A DNA stretch of 42,272 nt from positions 1-42,272 of IMG/VR virus record IMGVR_UViG_3300036390_000008; one strand, 5' to 3'. The translations under genes and the position numbers were made by a program. How positions within the stretch are numbered: the stretch's first letter is position 1; the number at the start of each line of letters is the position of its first letter. Shown piece by piece: positions 28,687-37,524 of the stretch. The stretch is from a virus. Under the pieces are notes generated by a model, which saw only the letters and a program-made list of their open reading frames with translations, was not told where the DNA came from and ran no database searches.

Positions 28687-29976
28687 ATGACAGCCTTAGT
28701 TGCGCCCGCGCCTCGCGAGTCCCTGCTCTTATCCGTCGCAAAAACACCTGCAGCGCTGATGTTAGTGGCTGTAGCCTGCTTCACTGCTGCGATGCCTGAT
28801 CGCTGGGCATCATTTGGCATAGCAGGAGCGTTGTGTGGCCTCGTTGTTGTAATCAGCGGCAAGATCTATCAACAGCCGCTCAAGGCGCTATCGGCGCTTA
28901 TTCTGATGGCTGTCTTGGCCCTCGTGGTCACTTTGATTTCGTCAGAAGGAATGGATGCTACTTCCGCGTTGCGCGGAACATTCTACTTCGCAAGAGTTAT
29001 AGCCTTTACCTACCTGGGCTATGCGATAGCTAAATTGGTCAAGACCGATGCGCCGATCTTGGTAGCGTTTCTGGCAGTCGGCACATTCGTTGCCGCGTCA
29101 TATCTTGTCCGCTACACAAGTGATCCGCTGATCAGGTTGGGCAGTCGAGAAGATGTCCGCAACAATGTTGGGACCGGCGGGCTCGTCTTGTGGCTTGTGC
29201 CATGTATGGCCGTTCTGTTATGGCGGCGAATGCGTTCTATGTTGGATCGTTGGTTGCTGACCCTGTGCAGCGCCGTTTCGATTGCAGCTACTATCGCTTC
29301 GACCTCGCGCTCTGCGTATCTCTCAATTGGCGTTTTTGTGCTGGTTCTGCTTCTGCCGTTCACTCCTCGGATATGGCGGAATGCGCCGTTTCTTTTGGTG
29401 CTAGCATTGCTAGCGATGCTGGCCTTGTTCACACCGCTCGTTGCGTGGTCATTGGGAACTAACGTGTTCTTTGACTTATCTGGCGGTCCGTTTAACGAGT
29501 TGATGCCGCCTTATGCTGGTGGCATGGGCTCAATCAACCAGCAATGGCGGGGTTACGAAGCCTGGGCGGCTTTTAGGCACGTGTTTGGTGAGGGCGGCGC
29601 TGCCATTGCTTTTGGCACGGGCCTTGCCTCACAGGTGCCGCTCGGGATTATGCAAGTGCTGGCAGGCCAGCCGGTGCAAAAGATCGAGATTTTTCACTCT
29701 GGGTTTTCCTTTGCTTTTGTGCGGGCCGGTGTTGTTGGACTGGCGCTTTACCTCTGGTTTGTTGCGCGCTCACTGCGGTCGCTAACTGCTGGAATGCAGC
29801 AGGACGGTACAGATTTACGCGTGTTTAGAGCTGGCCTAGCGGCATTTATCGTTCTTGCTCTCGGCACTCCGACTATCGCAGGCGTTTTCAACCCAGATGA
29901 CACAGGCCAAGTAGGGTTGCTTCTGTTCGGCATGGCTCTCGCACGAGCTTATCGTCCAGCAGCAGTTCCAGCCTAG
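28687..29976 (+). CDS. O-antigen ligase/polymerase-like membrane protein
   Basis: 429-aa integral membrane protein with about ten hydrophobic helices. A periplasmic-loop-like region contains RGYEAWAAFRHVFGEGG and IFHSGFSFAFVRAGVVGLALYLWFVAR, and an earlier segment has TSRSAYLSIGVFVLVLLL, features of the Wzy_C/O-antigen ligase family (WaaL, Wzy). Such enzymes polymerise or transfer surface polysaccharide at the periplasmic face. It sits in the middle of phage structural genes in the same orientation, without a phage function, so it is likely a lysogenic-conversion gene altering host surface glycan and blocking reinfection. The start is uncertain (GTG 28663, ATG 28687). Confidence 0.75.
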   Translation: MTALVAPAPRESLLLSVAKTPAALMLVAVACFTAAMPDRWASFGIAGALCGLVVVISGKIYQQPLKALSALILMAVLALVVTLISSEGMDATSALRGTFYFARVIAFTYLGYAIAKLVKTDAPILVAFLAVGTFVAASYLVRYTSDPLIRLGSREDVRNNVGTGGLVLWLVPCMAVLLWRRMRSMLDRWLLTLCSAVSIAATIASTSRSAYLSIGVFVLVLLLPFTPRIWRNAPFLLVLALLAMLALFTPLVAWSLGTNVFFDLSGGPFNELMPPYAGGMGSINQQWRGYEAWAAFRHVFGEGGAAIAFGTGLASQVPLGIMQVLAGQPVQKIEIFHSGFSFAFVRAGVVGLALYLWFVARSLRSLTAGMQQDGTDLRVFRAGLAAFIVLALGTPTIAGVFNPDDTGQVGLLLFGMALARAYRPAAVPA

Positions 29977-30009
29977 ACCCCCACACCCTCACATCGAATG
30001 TGCTTACCC

Positions 30010-30032
30010 AGCCCGCCAAGCGCGGGCTTTTT
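30010..30032 (+). terminator. Rho-independent terminator after polysaccharide gene
   Basis: Stem AGCCCGC (30010-30016) with GCGGGCT (30022-30028), loop CAAGC, then a T-run. It separates the O-antigen-like gene from the tail genes, which it precedes by 26 nt, and would block transcription from upstream unless antiterminated. Confidence 0.75.
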
Positions 30033-30057
30033 CATGCCTTACCCTCAGGAGGACACC

Positions 30058-30345
30058 ATGCAGGTTGTCTACTCGACCGAGCTCGTCGCCCACATGGAGG
30101 GCCGTGAGTTCCGCAACCCTCGTCACTTCCTCGCGCCAGTCGAAGGCGCCACAAAGGTCTACATAGCTGGCGACTGGCCGCTGGTAGTCCGCGCTTATGA
30201 GAAGGCCGGGGTGCCAGTCGCGCCGATCGAGGAGATGCGGGCGCTGCCAAAGGCCAAGGCACCGAGCGCACCCAAGCCGCGCAAACCGGCGGCAAAATCG
30301 CCGGCCACGACCGAACCCATTCCACCCGAACAGCCTCAGCAGTAA
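30058..30345 (+). CDS. Hypothetical protein ahead of tail tube
   Basis: 95-aa protein with an alpha/beta N-terminal part (VVYSTELVAHMEGREFRNPRHF, KVYIAGDWPLVVRAYEKAGVPVAPI) and a C-terminal Pro/Ala/Lys-rich tail. Strong AGGAGG lies 5-6 nt before the ATG at 30058. Functionally unassigned; it is the first gene after the terminator and part of the tail module. Confidence 0.7.
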   Translation: MQVVYSTELVAHMEGREFRNPRHFLAPVEGATKVYIAGDWPLVVRAYEKAGVPVAPIEEMRALPKAKAPSAPKPRKPAAKSPATTEPIPPEQPQQ

Positions 30346-30371
30346 CGCTCGGCAACTGAAAGGAGGCCGCT

Positions 30372-30854
30372 ATGGCCGCTTCAACCACGACTGGCTACAA
30401 GCTCTATATCGGCCCGGTTCGTACCGCGGCCACTAACACGGAAAGCGAGTTCGCTGCTCTAACGCCCTATGTTGAAATTGGCGAGGTGAACAACCTTAGC
30501 GAGATTGGCGACGAAAGCGCAGCTGTGACGGTCAGCAGCATCGGCGATGCTCGCAATCGCACCCTTAAAGGCGCCCGGACTGCGGCGGTGCAAAACCTGG
30601 TGGTCAACCGTGATCCGCTTGATCCTGGTCAGATTGCTCTGTTGGCAGCCGAAAAGACCAAGTTCGAATATGCCTTCAAGCTGGTCGCGGCCGATGCACC
30701 AGACGAGGACTACACCGATAGCGTGTTCTATTACGCTGCCCTGGTCATGTCGAATCGCACTCAGCTAAACGGCAATGACGCCGTGACCATGCGCGCCTTC
30801 AACCTGGCCATCCAGACCGAAATCTTCGAAGTCGAAGCGGCGGAGGTGCCGTAA
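30372..30854 (+). CDS. Major tail tube protein
   Basis: 160-aa tube subunit. TTTGYKLYIGPVRTAATNTESEFAALTPYVEIGEVNNLSEIGDESAAVTVSSIGDARNRTLKGARTAAVQNLVVNRDPLDPGQIALL and a C-terminal strand pair match phage_TTP-type (lambda gpV-like) tail tube proteins that stack in hexamers through which DNA passes. AGGAGG lies shortly before the ATG. It is followed directly by the chaperone genes, as expected. Confidence 0.9.
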   Translation: MAASTTTGYKLYIGPVRTAATNTESEFAALTPYVEIGEVNNLSEIGDESAAVTVSSIGDARNRTLKGARTAAVQNLVVNRDPLDPGQIALLAAEKTKFEYAFKLVAADAPDEDYTDSVFYYAALVMSNRTQLNGNDAVTMRAFNLAIQTEIFEVEAAEVP

Positions 30855-31261
30855 TGGATCTTGCAGCACTTGAGCCGGCAGAAGGCGCGACAATCGCTCT
30901 CCGTCACCCGGTCAGCAATGAGCCGCTGGTGGACGATAGAGGTCCTCTGACTATCGACATCGTCGGTGTCGACTCTCCCAAGTTTCAGGCTCGTCAGCGT
31001 CTGCTGACCAACAAGCGCCTGGCGACGTCCGGTAATCGCAAGTCCAAGCTCACGGCGGAAGACCTCGAAGAAGAGGGCATTGCTACCGTGGCGGCCTGCA
31101 TTACCGGGTGGTCTGCCAATATCGAACTCGACAAGAAGCCGCTGGAATTCTCCCGTGCCAATGCCAAGCTGCTGATTACGCGCCTTCGATGGATCGGGGA
31201 GCAGGTCGACCTTGCCATCGCCGATCGGGCAAATTTCTTGAAGGCCTCGCCGACGAGCTGA
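30854..31261 (+). CDS. Tail assembly chaperone G
   Basis: 135-aa protein after the tail tube gene, at the place of lambda G. The segments TIALRHPVSNEPL, TIDIVGVDSPKFQARQRLLTNKRL and EDLEEEGIATVAACITGW are typical of G-type tail chaperones that hold the tape measure before tube polymerisation. It starts at the last base of the tube stop. Near its 3' end lies a canonical -1 slippery sequence, so a fraction of ribosomes would make the longer GT fusion. The stop is at 31261. Confidence 0.88.
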   Translation: MDLAALEPAEGATIALRHPVSNEPLVDDRGPLTIDIVGVDSPKFQARQRLLTNKRLATSGNRKSKLTAEDLEEEGIATVAACITGWSANIELDKKPLEFSRANAKLLITRLRWIGEQVDLAIADRANFLKASPTS

Positions 31262-31278
31262 TCGCTTTCGCCGAGGCC
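31231..31278 (+). promoter_or_regulatory. Programmed -1 frameshift signal (G to GT)
   Basis: Heptamer A_AAT_TTC at 31231-31237 read in the G frame, a canonical X_XXY_YYZ slippery sequence. A complementary stem GGCCTCG (31243-31249) with CGAGGCC (31272-31278) begins 5 nt after it and encloses 22 nt. Slippage by -1 moves ribosomes exactly into the open T frame. Confidence 0.85.
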
Positions 31279-31620
31279 GCCGCGAACAAGGGCTGGAAGG
31301 GCGATCTTCCACCGCTCCCGCCTGAAGTCGAGCACATCTGGCAATGGTTTGTGGTGCTCGACAGCCGCCGGCAGATTGGCATAGCGGCATGCCCTATCTC
31401 TGAAATGCAGATCGAGGCGTTTGCTCGCCTGTCGGGTGTCGTGATCACTCCACTGGATTTCGAACTGATCTGCCGTGTCGACGATGCGGTCATGGGCGGG
31501 GCCACAAAGCCTGCGGCCAACCCAGATGCCGTTCCCGTCAGCGATGGTGCGGGGGCCGCTGCGCTGATGCGCGGCATGGGTGCAAAGAAGACGAGGAAAA
31601 AGCCGAATGGACCTGCTTAA
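31237..31620 (+). CDS. Tail assembly chaperone T part (GT by -1 frameshift)
   Basis: The T domain has no start of its own; the frame becomes protein-like exactly at the slippery site and reads LEGLADELIAFAEAAANKGWKGDLPPLPPEVEHIWQWFVVLDSRRQIG, the usual second half of tail chaperones. The expected product is a 255-residue GT fusion: residues 1-128 from the G gene (30854-31237) and 127 more from this part. GT binds the tape measure and recruits tail tube protein. The end overlaps the tape measure gene by 14 nt. The GTG-started frame at 31108 is not used. Confidence 0.85.
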   Translation, partial: LEGLADELIAFAEAAANKGWKGDLPPLPPEVEHIWQWFVVLDSRRQIGIAACPISEMQIEAFARLSGVVITPLDFELICRVDDAVMGGATKPAANPDAVPVSDGAGAAALMRGMGAKKTRKKPNGPA

Positions 31621-33577
31621 CGTCGTTATCCGCGCAGACACTTCAGGCTCCGATAAGGCTGCTCAGTCGCTGGATAACATGACCAGCTCGGCTAAGCAGG
31701 CTGATGCTGCAGTGAGAGGCGTAGGCACTGCATCTGGCATCGCCAGTGGCGCCGTCGGGGCTTCAACGACTGCTACGGACCGTGCAACAGCCTCGGCCCG
31801 CGCGCATGCGGCTGCGCTCCAGGCTCAAGCCGCTGCTTCGGCTGCATCGGTACGCCGAACAGCTGGTCTAGCCACGCAGCTCGCCGATATCGGTCAAATG
31901 CTTGCGCTTGGACAGGCCCCAATGATGACTGCGCTTCAGCAAGGCCCACAGATCTTCAGCATGTACGGCAACTCGCTTGCTGGCATGCGCACCGCCTTTG
32001 CTGACGTGGGAGGAATGGCGGGGGGCCTAGTAACCAAATTCCTACCCCTTATCGGCTTGGCTGCCGCCTTCGGCGTCGGCGTAGCATCTCTGACCCGGGA
32101 AATCGGGCAAGCCGGGAATAAGACAGTGGAGTTTGGGGATGTTGCCCTTGCAGCAATCCAGGTGCCAGCCCGAGCGATCTATGACTTTCTGGAGCCAGCC
32201 ATCAACGGCGTGTCGGATTGGTGGGGCAGGGAGATGGATATCTTTGCCGATCAGACGAAGGAAATCGTCAATTTCCTCACCCGCAACTTTCTGATCGGCT
32301 TTGAGACCATCAAGTCGGGCATCATGACCCTTCCTGATGCCTTCATCGTAGCCGGCGAAGCTGCTGCCAATGGCTTCCTCAACGGCATTGAATGGTTGGT
32401 TCAACAGGCAGCCGAGAAGCTCAATGGGCTGATGTCCGGGCTTAATGGCCTGCTGAGTATGGCAGGCATGGAGCCGATCCAGCTGTTTGACGTGGGAAGC
32501 CTGAGCATTCCCGATGCGAACCTCGGCGGCGGTGCGGCACAAGCTCGCATCAATGCCGAAGGTGCTGCGCTGGCTCGGCGAACGGCTGATATCAACTCGA
32601 CCGATTATGCCGGACAGGCTTTCTCTGCGATCAAAGATCAGGCTGGGCAGAACGCCACAGCACGGATTGCCAAAGAGAATGAAGACGCCCTGAAGAGGGC
32701 TGCAGCAGCTGCCGAACGGCTTGCCGAAGCTTACGGCAATATCGTTCGAGGCGGCCAGGAGTTCGTCGCTCAACAGGAGCTTGAACTTCGCTCCATCGGC
32801 ATGACGGAAGAAGCAGCAAATGCTCTGCGGTTTGAGCAGGAGATGCTCAACAAGGCCGCCAATGACAACATCAACCTCTCTGCTGCGCAGACTAGCGAAC
32901 TGGGTGCTTTGGCACAGGCTATGGCGGCAGCCGAGGCTGCCGCAAAGCGCGCCAAAGAGGTTTTCGAGTTTACGAAGGACTTGGCCAAGGGTTTCCTTTC
33001 CGACCTGCGATCCGAAATGCAGGATGGCGCCAGCTTCTGGGAAGCTTTCGGTACGGCCGGCATGAACGTTCTCGACAAGATCATCAGCAAGATTGAGGAC
33101 AATCTCGTAGATGCGTTGTTCTCTATGGGAAGCGCCGGTGGCGGAGGCGGGTTAGGGAACATCTTCGGCATGATTGGATCGCTGTTCGGTTTTGCCGATG
33201 GCGGTGTGTTCACCAATGGTCATGTCCAGGCGTTTGCTCACGGCGGTGTCGTGTCCAAGCCTACTCTATTCCCGATGGCTACAGGCATGGGCCTGATGGG
33301 TGAAGCCGGGCCCGAGGCCATAATGCCGCTGCGCCGGGGTTCAGACGGACGACTGGGCGTAGCAGCTGCGAACAGCAATCGCCCACAGCAAGTGCACGTC
33401 ACCGTAGGGGTCGCTGCTGACAACAATGGAAACCTTCTGCCCTTCGTTCAAGGCGTTGCCCAGAGCGAAGCGGGCAGAGCCGGTGTTGCTGCTGTTAGTC
33501 AGGCCAACAAGGCTGCGCCTGGTGCTGTAGCCCAGTTTCAGCAGCAGCGAGCAGGCGGAGATTACCGTGTTGCCTAA
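31607..33577 (+). CDS. Tape measure protein
   Basis: 656-aa tail length ruler, on the short side for siphophages. It starts DLLNVVIRADTSGSDKAAQSLDNMTSS and has an Ala-rich coiled first section, hydrophobic segment about residues 145-165 (FLPLIGLAAAFGVGVASL) and a helical second half. The C-terminal FADGGVFTNGHVQAFAHGGVVSKPT ... GEAGPEAIMPLRRG ... GRLGV is the standard lambda-type tape end. From the family rule of about 1.5 angstrom per residue, the tail would be about 100 nm. GAGGA lies 8 nt before the ATG at 31607, inside GT. Confidence 0.92.
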   Translation: MDLLNVVIRADTSGSDKAAQSLDNMTSSAKQADAAVRGVGTASGIASGAVGASTTATDRATASARAHAAALQAQAAASAASVRRTAGLATQLADIGQMLALGQAPMMTALQQGPQIFSMYGNSLAGMRTAFADVGGMAGGLVTKFLPLIGLAAAFGVGVASLTREIGQAGNKTVEFGDVALAAIQVPARAIYDFLEPAINGVSDWWGREMDIFADQTKEIVNFLTRNFLIGFETIKSGIMTLPDAFIVAGEAAANGFLNGIEWLVQQAAEKLNGLMSGLNGLLSMAGMEPIQLFDVGSLSIPDANLGGGAAQARINAEGAALARRTADINSTDYAGQAFSAIKDQAGQNATARIAKENEDALKRAAAAAERLAEAYGNIVRGGQEFVAQQELELRSIGMTEEAANALRFEQEMLNKAANDNINLSAAQTSELGALAQAMAAAEAAAKRAKEVFEFTKDLAKGFLSDLRSEMQDGASFWEAFGTAGMNVLDKIISKIEDNLVDALFSMGSAGGGGGLGNIFGMIGSLFGFADGGVFTNGHVQAFAHGGVVSKPTLFPMATGMGLMGEAGPEAIMPLRRGSDGRLGVAAANSNRPQQVHVTVGVAADNNGNLLPFVQGVAQSEAGRAGVAAVSQANKAAPGAVAQFQQQRAGGDYRVA

Positions 33578-34310
33578 TCTCAACTATGCGGTCTGGCCGG
33601 TAAGCTTGCTGCAGCCGTCCCAAGCCACAGCATCGCCGGTCGCGTTCACGCGCTCCGGTGGACGATCCCTCGGCGGAGTGGAACGCACGACCCGCACCGA
33701 CGCGGGCTTCTGGCGCATAGCGTTAAACAACGTCACCGTCTGGTCTCCGTCGATGCGCCGTAAGTGGAACGCGCTTAGAACTGCTCTGGGTGGCAAGGCA
33801 GGACTGGTGGCGGTGCCGGTCTGGTCATTCGATAGCGCTCCGTATCCCTCCGGAGAACGCGAGCCGATTGTGGAAACGAACCATGATGACGGCTTCGGCT
33901 TTGACGATGGGCTTGGCTACTCTGAGGGATCAATCAACATCGAGATGGCTTCCTTTGCCCCTTTGGGTGCAACGGTCGTCACGCTCCGCTTGGTAGAGGC
34001 CATCTCGGTTGAAGGCATACGGTTTAGCTACCAGCATGCGCTCTACGAGACTGGTCCGGCTATCTCGGAAGTGGAGCCCGGCGTCTTTCAGGTGCCGATA
34101 TTCCCCGCCGTCCGCATGCCCATTCCGCAGAACGCCGAACTCGAGGTGGATCAGCCTACTTGCTTGTGCAGGTTAGCGGACGACCGCGGCATGGATCTTC
34201 CGTTGAACAATTCCGAGATTGACAGCGCCAGTATCGAGTTTGTCGAAGCCGTCGACGTTTGGAATGATCTCGCAATTGGCTTGATCAGCTACTTTGAAGT
34301 GGCTGATTGA
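33567..34310 (+). CDS. Distal tail structural protein (L/M-region)
   Basis: 247-aa protein directly following the tape measure and overlapping it by 11 nt; starts at a GTG. The N-terminal half (NLNYAVWPVSLLQPSQATASPVAFTRSGGRSLGG ... FWRIALNNVTVWSPSMRRKWNALRTAL) and the beta-rich remainder are typical of alphaproteobacterial siphophage tail-tip proteins without a well-defined name. Position corresponds to lambda M/L. It probably forms part of the tail tip. Ends overlapping the next gene as TGATG. Confidence 0.7.
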   Translation: MLPNLNYAVWPVSLLQPSQATASPVAFTRSGGRSLGGVERTTRTDAGFWRIALNNVTVWSPSMRRKWNALRTALGGKAGLVAVPVWSFDSAPYPSGEREPIVETNHDDGFGFDDGLGYSEGSINIEMASFAPLGATVVTLRLVEAISVEGIRFSYQHALYETGPAISEVEPGVFQVPIFPAVRMPIPQNAELEVDQPTCLCRLADDRGMDLPLNNSEIDSASIEFVEAVDVWNDLAIGLISYFEVAD

Positions 34311-34882
34311 TGGCTAGCAAGAGCATTCGCGTTCTGGTTCGCATGGACTTCCCTAGCCAAACCTTGAGATTCTGGGATGGGGCAGGGCCATACCTTGACG
34401 CCAATGGAGACATCTGGGTCGGAGCTTCATTAACTGAGGGCCTCGATCAAATCGAGGGCGCCATGAATGGTGAGGCTGCGACCCTGATGCTGTCCATGTC
34501 CGGTATTGATCGCTCGATCTCCGATCTCGCCTACGAAGAGCTTGAGGCCGGTGATGTAATCGGTGCCCAGGTGCAAGTGCTAGTCCAGCCTTGTGACGCA
34601 TGGGACCAGCCGGAAGGCGAGCCTGAGGTAAAGTTCACGGGCACAGTGGACAACATGCCCAGCGATGACACTGTTTCGGGTGACCAGGTCGTTTCACGTA
34701 TCGTCCTGGAAGTGGCGAACCGCTTTACGCTCCGCACGCTGGTCAGTGGGGCAGTCTTGTCCGACGTTGATCAGCGTGCTCGATCTCGTATCCTCAACCC
34801 CCTCGCCACTGCGCTAGATCGCTTCTGCGAGCGGATCAACACGCTACTTGATCGCAACATCGTCTGGCCAAGGTTCACCTGA
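34310..34882 (+). CDS. Tail tip-associated protein
   Basis: 190-aa beta-rich protein (KSIRVLVRMDFPSQTLRFWDGAGPYLDANGDIWVGASL ... MLSMSGIDRSISDLAYEELEAGDVIGAQVQVLVQP). The pattern resembles the family of tail proteins that lie between the distal tail protein and the peptidase gene in rhizobial siphophages. Start at the TGATG overlap. Specific function unknown, expected to be a tail-tip hub component. Confidence 0.68.
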   Translation: MASKSIRVLVRMDFPSQTLRFWDGAGPYLDANGDIWVGASLTEGLDQIEGAMNGEAATLMLSMSGIDRSISDLAYEELEAGDVIGAQVQVLVQPCDAWDQPEGEPEVKFTGTVDNMPSDDTVSGDQVVSRIVLEVANRFTLRTLVSGAVLSDVDQRARSRILNPLATALDRFCERINTLLDRNIVWPRFT

Positions 34883-34885
34883 TCT

Positions 34886-35413
34886 ATGAACTGGACCCGC
34901 CAAAATACCCGCGCCTTAATCGAGGCAGCGGCCGATGTGCCGTGCATCACCAGGGGTGCGGTAAAGGTGATCCGCCGGCACTATGCAGAAGATGGCTTAG
35001 TCGAGCGAATGGCAGCCTTTGAGGACTTTTGCGATCGTACCAATGGCAGACCGTCCGTATGGGGCGAAAGTGATTGCACGCTGCGCGTCGCCGATTGGGT
35101 TGCTGAGAACGGCTATCCTGATCCGGCTGCCGTGTGGCGGGGTACATACGAGACGGAAGCAGAGTGCAGGGCACTCCTGGTAGCTCGCGGTGGGCTGATT
35201 GGCCATGTTCAAGCTTGTGCCTCGGATATTGGGTTGAAGCCTATCTACGAGCCTGAGTTCGGCTGCATCGCAGTCGTTGGCGCCGGCTGCAATTCTGACC
35301 GGCAATGGTCCGCTATCTGGAATGGTGCCCGTTGGCTGGTGCTCTGGGGTAATGAGCAGGCGGCACACTGGACGCCGTTCGTTGCCAAGCCGCTGGGGCT
35401 CTGGAGAGTTTAA
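34886..35413 (+). CDS. DUF6950-type cysteine peptidase-like tail protein
   Basis: 175-aa protein with a putative catalytic cysteine C64 in VWGESDCTLRVADW, then the spaced conserved pattern YPDPAAVWRGTYETEAECRALLVARGGL and a terminal GARWLVLWG. It resembles DUF6950/NlpC-P60-like tail proteins that open peptidoglycan during DNA entry. The expected second residue of the catalytic pair (a histidine) is not obvious, so enzymatic activity is uncertain. Location between tail-tip and J-like genes fits this role. Confidence 0.78.
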   Translation: MNWTRQNTRALIEAAADVPCITRGAVKVIRRHYAEDGLVERMAAFEDFCDRTNGRPSVWGESDCTLRVADWVAENGYPDPAAVWRGTYETEAECRALLVARGGLIGHVQACASDIGLKPIYEPEFGCIAVVGAGCNSDRQWSAIWNGARWLVLWGNEQAAHWTPFVAKPLGLWRV

Positions 35414-37464
35414 TGCCGCAAGCCCTGATCGCCGCCATCACGCCCTATGTGGCGTCGTTCCTCTATGGTGTGACCGCCAGCACGGCCTTCGTAGTTGCTG
35501 CCACGGCTGCTGTCTCCGCGGCGCTTGTTTATGGTGCCCTGGCAGTCGCGTCCTATTTGGTATCGGCCGCGTTTGCGCCAGCCAAGCCCGAAGCACCCAA
35601 GCCAGAGGATGGAAAGTTCAACCTGAAGCAGCCTGTGCCTCCATTGGCCTATGTCTTGGGTCGGGTGAAGAAGGGCGGCGACTATGCATTTCTCGAGGAG
35701 CGCGCGGGCGTGGCCAGCCACGTCATGGTGCATGCAGCGCATCGAATCAAAGGGTTTGTGGAGCATTATCTGCACGACGAGGCCGTGACGCTGAGCGGCA
35801 GCACTGTGGTGACCCCGGCTCATTTCGACGGCCGGGTGTTCATAGAAACCAGGTTAGGTGAACCTGCTTCTACAGCTTACGGCGATTTGGTAGCACGTTA
35901 TCCAGAGATCTGGACAACCGATCATCGGGGCGATGGTCTCGCTACGGTACAGATGAACGTTCAATCTGTGGCTGCAGAAAACCTGCAGAAGACCTTCCCA
36001 TCGGGGATGCCGCAGCACCAGGCTATCATCGATGGCCATGCCGAGATCCATGATCCGCGCACGGGCACTCATGGTTACACCACAAATCTTGCGCTGCATC
36101 GGCTCTGGCATTTGACTAGTCCGGTTGGTGGCAAGCTGTCGATGACAGACATGTATCTGCCTGACTGGTCAGTTGCAGCCGATGTCTGTGATCAGTGGGT
36201 GACGAACCGCGCCGGCGCCCAGGTCCGCCGCTACCATGGCGGGTTCTGGTTCCGCGCGAACAACGACCCAGTGCAGGTTGGTCGCATCATGGATCAAGCT
36301 GCCGAGCTGGTGGTTTATGAGCGGCCTGACGGTAAGGTTGGGGTGCATGCGGGCCGCTTTGTTGAACCTGATGTTCGGCTGACCGCTGTCGATATCGTCA
36401 GCCTGAGCTACGATCCCAATAAGCGCCGTGGCACAAATGTCCTTGCGGTGCGCGGCCGATACACAGACCCAGCCAAAGGCTTCAACACGGCAGACGCCGC
36501 TATCTATGGCGAGCCTTACCCGAGCGACGACGAGCGCACCAAAACGGTTGAGAACCAGGCCGTTCAGGATCATAATCACATGGGTCGCCTTCAGAAGCTG
36601 GCCTATGTCCGAGCGAATGCACCTCGGGTGAAGCTTGTTGCCCACTACGATAGTGCCAAGCTCGTTCCGTATCGGCGGTTCATCACGGTGCATTATCCGC
36701 CCAAGATGACCGAAGCGGTTATTGAGATCATCGGTCGGCCGACCCTGTCGCTGCGCAGCCTGAGTTATGACATCGAGGGCATCGTTGTTCCTGCAAACCT
36801 CTACAGCTTCGACTCTTCATCTGAGGAAGGTGAGCCCGGAACGAACGTGGTCCCGATCGAGCGTGGCGATGTGCCGGTGCCGGAGAACTTCGTCGTCACC
36901 ATCGAGACCGAAGAAGTAGGTGGCGGGTCCAGTGCGGCTTACGCCGAAGCAAGCTTTGACTTTCAGAATGACGCCTTCCAGTACGAGCTGGAGTGGCAGC
37001 CTACAGCCGGAGGTACCGTTCAAACGGTGCTAGGGTCACCTGGTGAACTGACGGTTCGCAGCACCTTCTTGGGTGACGGCGTGGAATATAGCTTCGGCGC
37101 CCGTACTTGGTCCGTTGGAACGCCGTCTGACAGGACTGCACCTCAGACCCTGACCGCGACTGCTGATCCTGTAGCGCCTGGTGTTGTGACAGGCGTTTCT
37201 GGGGTTGGCGGGGCAGGGCAGATCACCTTCAACTGGACGGCGCCGAACTCCTCGAACTACTCGGGTGCTCGGCTCTACTGGAACACGAGCAACACGATAG
37301 TCGGCGCCACACTCGCAGCAACAGAGTTTGGGGCGCCTAACGCGGCTGACACTCGGGTTGTCACCGGCATAAGCGCCGGAACTCGCTTCGGGTTCATTGT
37401 GGCCATCAATGGCTCTGGCGTAGCTGCTGCAGCCATCCCGACCGGCCCGGTCACCGTCACCTAA
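35413..37464 (+). CDS. Tail tip host-specificity protein (J-like)
   Basis: 683-aa central tail-tip protein. It starts with two hydrophobic segments (FLYGVTASTAFVVAATAAVSAALVYGALAVASYLV), like many J-type proteins, then the recognition domain (PLAYVLGRVKKGGDYAFLEER, TDMYLPDWSVAADVCDQWVTNRAGAQVRRYHGGF) and ends in a fibronectin type III-like domain (PGVVTGVSGVGGAGQITFNWTAPNSSNYSGARLYWNTS). The C-terminal domain likely faces the host receptor. Overlaps the peptidase gene by one base. Confidence 0.88.
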   Translation: MPQALIAAITPYVASFLYGVTASTAFVVAATAAVSAALVYGALAVASYLVSAAFAPAKPEAPKPEDGKFNLKQPVPPLAYVLGRVKKGGDYAFLEERAGVASHVMVHAAHRIKGFVEHYLHDEAVTLSGSTVVTPAHFDGRVFIETRLGEPASTAYGDLVARYPEIWTTDHRGDGLATVQMNVQSVAAENLQKTFPSGMPQHQAIIDGHAEIHDPRTGTHGYTTNLALHRLWHLTSPVGGKLSMTDMYLPDWSVAADVCDQWVTNRAGAQVRRYHGGFWFRANNDPVQVGRIMDQAAELVVYERPDGKVGVHAGRFVEPDVRLTAVDIVSLSYDPNKRRGTNVLAVRGRYTDPAKGFNTADAAIYGEPYPSDDERTKTVENQAVQDHNHMGRLQKLAYVRANAPRVKLVAHYDSAKLVPYRRFITVHYPPKMTEAVIEIIGRPTLSLRSLSYDIEGIVVPANLYSFDSSSEEGEPGTNVVPIERGDVPVPENFVVTIETEEVGGGSSAAYAEASFDFQNDAFQYELEWQPTAGGTVQTVLGSPGELTVRSTFLGDGVEYSFGARTWSVGTPSDRTAPQTLTATADPVAPGVVTGVSGVGGAGQITFNWTAPNSSNYSGARLYWNTSNTIVGATLAATEFGAPNAADTRVVTGISAGTRFGFIVAINGSGVAAAAIPTGPVTVT

Positions 37465-37490
37465 CTGCATCGTCATCATCGACCACCACA

Positions 37491-37515
37491 GCTCGCCTCG
37501 GCGGGCCTTTTTTTT
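37491..37515 (+). terminator. Rho-independent terminator before tailspike
   Basis: Stem GCTCGCC (37491-37497) with GGCGGGC (37500-37506), one G-T pair, very small loop, followed by eight Ts. It lies between the J-like gene and the tailspike gene, 9 nt before the latter's ATG. Confidence 0.75.
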
Positions 37516-37524
37516 GGGGCCACA

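Noticed and set aside
31108-31236. Upstream part of the T frame as an independent start
   Set aside because: The residues before 31237 are the G gene in another frame and look like noise; the slippery heptamer accounts for entry into the T frame.
32042-32773. 243-codon minus-strand frame inside the tape measure gene
   Set aside because: Antisense shadow of a gene with clear tape measure features; no start signal.
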